The translations under genes were made by a program, and so were the position numbers. DNA of 64,000 nt from Siderastrea radians (taxonomy: Eukaryota; Cnidaria; Anthozoa; Scleractinia; Rhizangiidae): contig OZ024889.1 of assembly GCA_964017195.1 (NCBI GenBank), positions 57,104,074-57,168,073 on the forward strand, in the 5' to 3' direction. The stretch's first letter is position 1. Each line of letters opens with the position of its first letter. Shown here piece by piece: positions 61,943 to 64,000 of this stretch. The notes beneath the pieces are model-generated. The model did no database searches. It had not been told where the DNA came from and was given only the letters and a program-made list of their open reading frames with translations.

Positions 61943-62750
61943 CTGTCGCATAAAACAGAAAAAAGTTTTTAAAAATTAGACTTGTGTCCTTGCATTACAC
62001 CTAGGAGTTTCCAGCGTCTTCTTTTAAAACAATTATTCTGGCAGACTATCGGACCTTTTTTATCGATTGATATATAACAGATAAAAACTTTTATCCCTAA
62101 AACACGTATTCTCTTCAGTGCTTGATGTTGTTTCCAAAGAATTTGTCCCTGCAAGAAATTAGATGTAAACTTCTGGGCATAGGTGTTTTAAAAACGTTTA
62201 TTGCTAACCCAGGTTTAATAGTTAACAAAGGCTTCTGTTAGTTAAAAAAATCAACTACTAATTTGAAGTTGCAGTTTGAAAGCCCCCAAAGCCAAAACAT
62301 AGGGCAAAAACAATCCTTTGGAATTCACGTTAATAAGCCAACCTCCTGTCTTTAAAACAGACCCTATAATCCCGGTTACAATTTGCAGCCTAAAAGCAAA
62401 CAGGCCTTGGCGACAGAAAGGTTGGCTAAACTTGGGACTCACACATTTTACCTTACTACCCTCAAGCTACCAATTTGAAGTAGCGCTTTTTAGTTATTTT
62501 GTCTTAATTTTCGCTCACATCTGAGACTACTGTTAAGTACGGACCCACGTTTTTCAAAAATGATGTAATTGTGGCCCATCAGTGACGAAGAAAATTCATC
62601 CATAGGAAATCCATCCATGGAAATACCTGCCCAAGCACACTGCAATGATGTTTCAGTTTTTCCCCAAATTTCGTTAGCTGTGATACCATCCTAAGTTATT
62701 GGAAGCCTTGGGGATTATGTGTTTAGCCATAGTTCACCTCTCGGGTTTAC
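61943..62750 (-). other. Intron of the EGF gene
   Basis: No other feature seen. Confidence 0.6.
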
Positions 62751-63016
62751 CTGTTTTGTTTCGTGGACAACTGCAATCAAATTTTCCCACTCGGTCAATA
62801 CACACTCCACCACTGAGGCAGTTTGGACTCCCATCTAATGAAACACAGTCATCTGTGTTGATGTAACAGTCAACTCCTTCCCAGCCATAAGGGCAGCGAC
62901 AAGTGTAGCCACCATAAAAGTTTGTACAAGTTGCTCCATTTTGGCACGGATTGGCCAACACCTGACACTCATCAACATCTACATCACAAGTGGCTCCAGT
63001 AAAATTTGCAGGGCAG
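62751..63016 (-). CDS. Notch-like EGF gene, internal exon
   Basis: From acceptor ATTATTTGCAG to donor AACAG|GTAAAC. It encodes the end of one EGF domain and two more: DVDECQVLANPCQNGATC, NTDDCVSLDGSPNCLSGGVC. It ends CSCPRNKTG, which with the next exon gives a PxxKTGxxCxxxDxC pattern. That pattern is a hallmark of Notch at the EGF 9-10 junction. Confidence 0.85.
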
Positions 63017-63975
63017 CTGCAAATAATCAATAAGACAAAATTATCGGTGCAGTTTAGCCTTGAAGTTGTTTAACTCATTCCTATGCTACGAGGAATACAG
63101 TCAACGAGAAAGCTGGAAAGCTGCACACATTTTTGTTGTAATTATAGATAGTTTATCCATAGTTTTCTTCTCATCATTTCATATTTTATCCTAGCCCCCT
63201 TATCCATTTCTGATTCTTGCTCTTATTACATTTTCTTAATTTGTAATTGTTCTAGATACACGTACATTTTTGTATTTAATGTCACGTGTCTTAATAAAAG
63301 TTTATTGATTGACTGATTGATTGACATAATCTTTGGTATCCATCAGATCGGTCGTATTCAAGATAGCTTCCCGGTGTTCATCACGGGGTTGCACAGCAAA
63401 CTAAGGGCAACAGAAATGGTGGATCGAGTTTGAAATTTAATGCAGGTATATTCGAACATTTCTGACAATTTTCAGGTTTGCTAGGCTTGTACAACATCAC
63501 AGAGGTAGGTATAAAATATTTTTCCGACAGGTACATCGTGAACATCCCACTCATTTTCTTTGAATACTGACTTGCCTAAAAGCTGGAGTGGATACTGACA
63601 AATCAAGTCAGTCGTGAAATATATAAATATTAGACGGTTTAGTGTGTAGTATCGTGGGATATTTTTACGAGTCGCGCCGTATTTTTCGCGGTGCGAAAGG
63701 CTACAGCTTTTAAGATATTGTGGTCTGACACTAGGTTTATTCAGAAGCGTATACAGCTGTATATATGTATGTTTGGCCTTCGGACCATATGACACTGATG
63801 TTTTGCTATTTTGGTTTGAAAGTGGGGATTTGATCAATTTAGGGGAATTCTGTGCCCACCTTCCTGTCAACTAGCCAGGCATGAATTCACTTGCCCAACG
63901 CATCATCTGGAATTCTACCAAAAACGAAAGCGATGGTTTATGGCCTGCCTTGTTGAACGATCAAAGAGTACTAAC
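63017..63975 (-). other. Intron of the EGF gene
   Basis: No gene seen. A short TTGA-type repeat lies at about 63,300-63,325. Confidence 0.6.
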
Positions 63976-64000
63976 CTGCAAGTGGCCTTTCCCAGAATAG
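63976..64000 (-). CDS. Notch-like EGF gene, exon cut by the window edge
   Basis: Only the 3' end is visible: it reads ILGKATC and then donor CAG|GTTAGT. The last two bases pair with the first base of the next exon to give an unbroken EGF sequence (GKATCSCPANFTG). The gene continues to the right of the window. Confidence 0.75.

Overview
The window looks like an animal nuclear genome, most likely an anthozoan cnidarian (coral or anemone). The support is spliced genes with GT..AG introns, a Notch-type EGF gene, a tRNA-derived SINE, many small inverted-repeat elements, and about 40% GC or less. The species call is inference; no marker gene fixes it.

Positions 2-46,714 hold three giant coiled-coil genes, all on the + strand. 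Each has one huge exon followed by two or three small phase-0 exons. Gene 1 (2-13,929) is cut by the left window edge and encodes about 25 degenerate copies of an 85-90 residue unit followed by a long coiled coil. Gene 2 (about 21,128-30,765) starts with about 1,000 residues of Met/Gln/Glu-rich repeats, then a coiled coil and a Gly/Ser/Asn-rich tail. Gene 3 (37,840-46,714) is a 2,192-residue coiled coil with its own repeats of roughly 100 residues. Similar C-terminal modules and matching small 3' exons indicate an old tandem family. I cannot assign it to a named family. The spaces between these genes hold microsatellites, a SINE, fold-back elements and small elements with clear target-site duplications.

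Positions 50,699-60,176 form one complete Mutator-like (MULE) DNA transposon. It has about 235-bp terminal inverted repeats and a 9-bp duplication (ATGACTTTC, part of a 12-bp match). It carries one spliced gene (nine coding exons, 1,169 residues). That gene fuses an N-terminal OTU-type cysteine protease to a SUMO-interaction-like motif, a nuclear localisation signal, a Cys/His zinc domain, a DDE/RNase H-type transposase core and a C-terminal SWIM-like zinc finger. All exons join in frame, so it may still be active.

From 60,862 to the right edge, on the - strand, lies the end of an EGF-repeat gene. Its repeat order resembles Notch around EGF 8-14, the ligand-binding part, but it stops at an in-frame stop. 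Beyond the stop there is only one decayed EGF exon copy and then the transposon, so it is either a short secreted Notch-like protein or a broken gene.

Most promising for follow-up: the coiled-coil cluster with its repeats, the OTU-transposase fusion, and a small element at 44,479 whose insertion duplicated a 5' splice donor.
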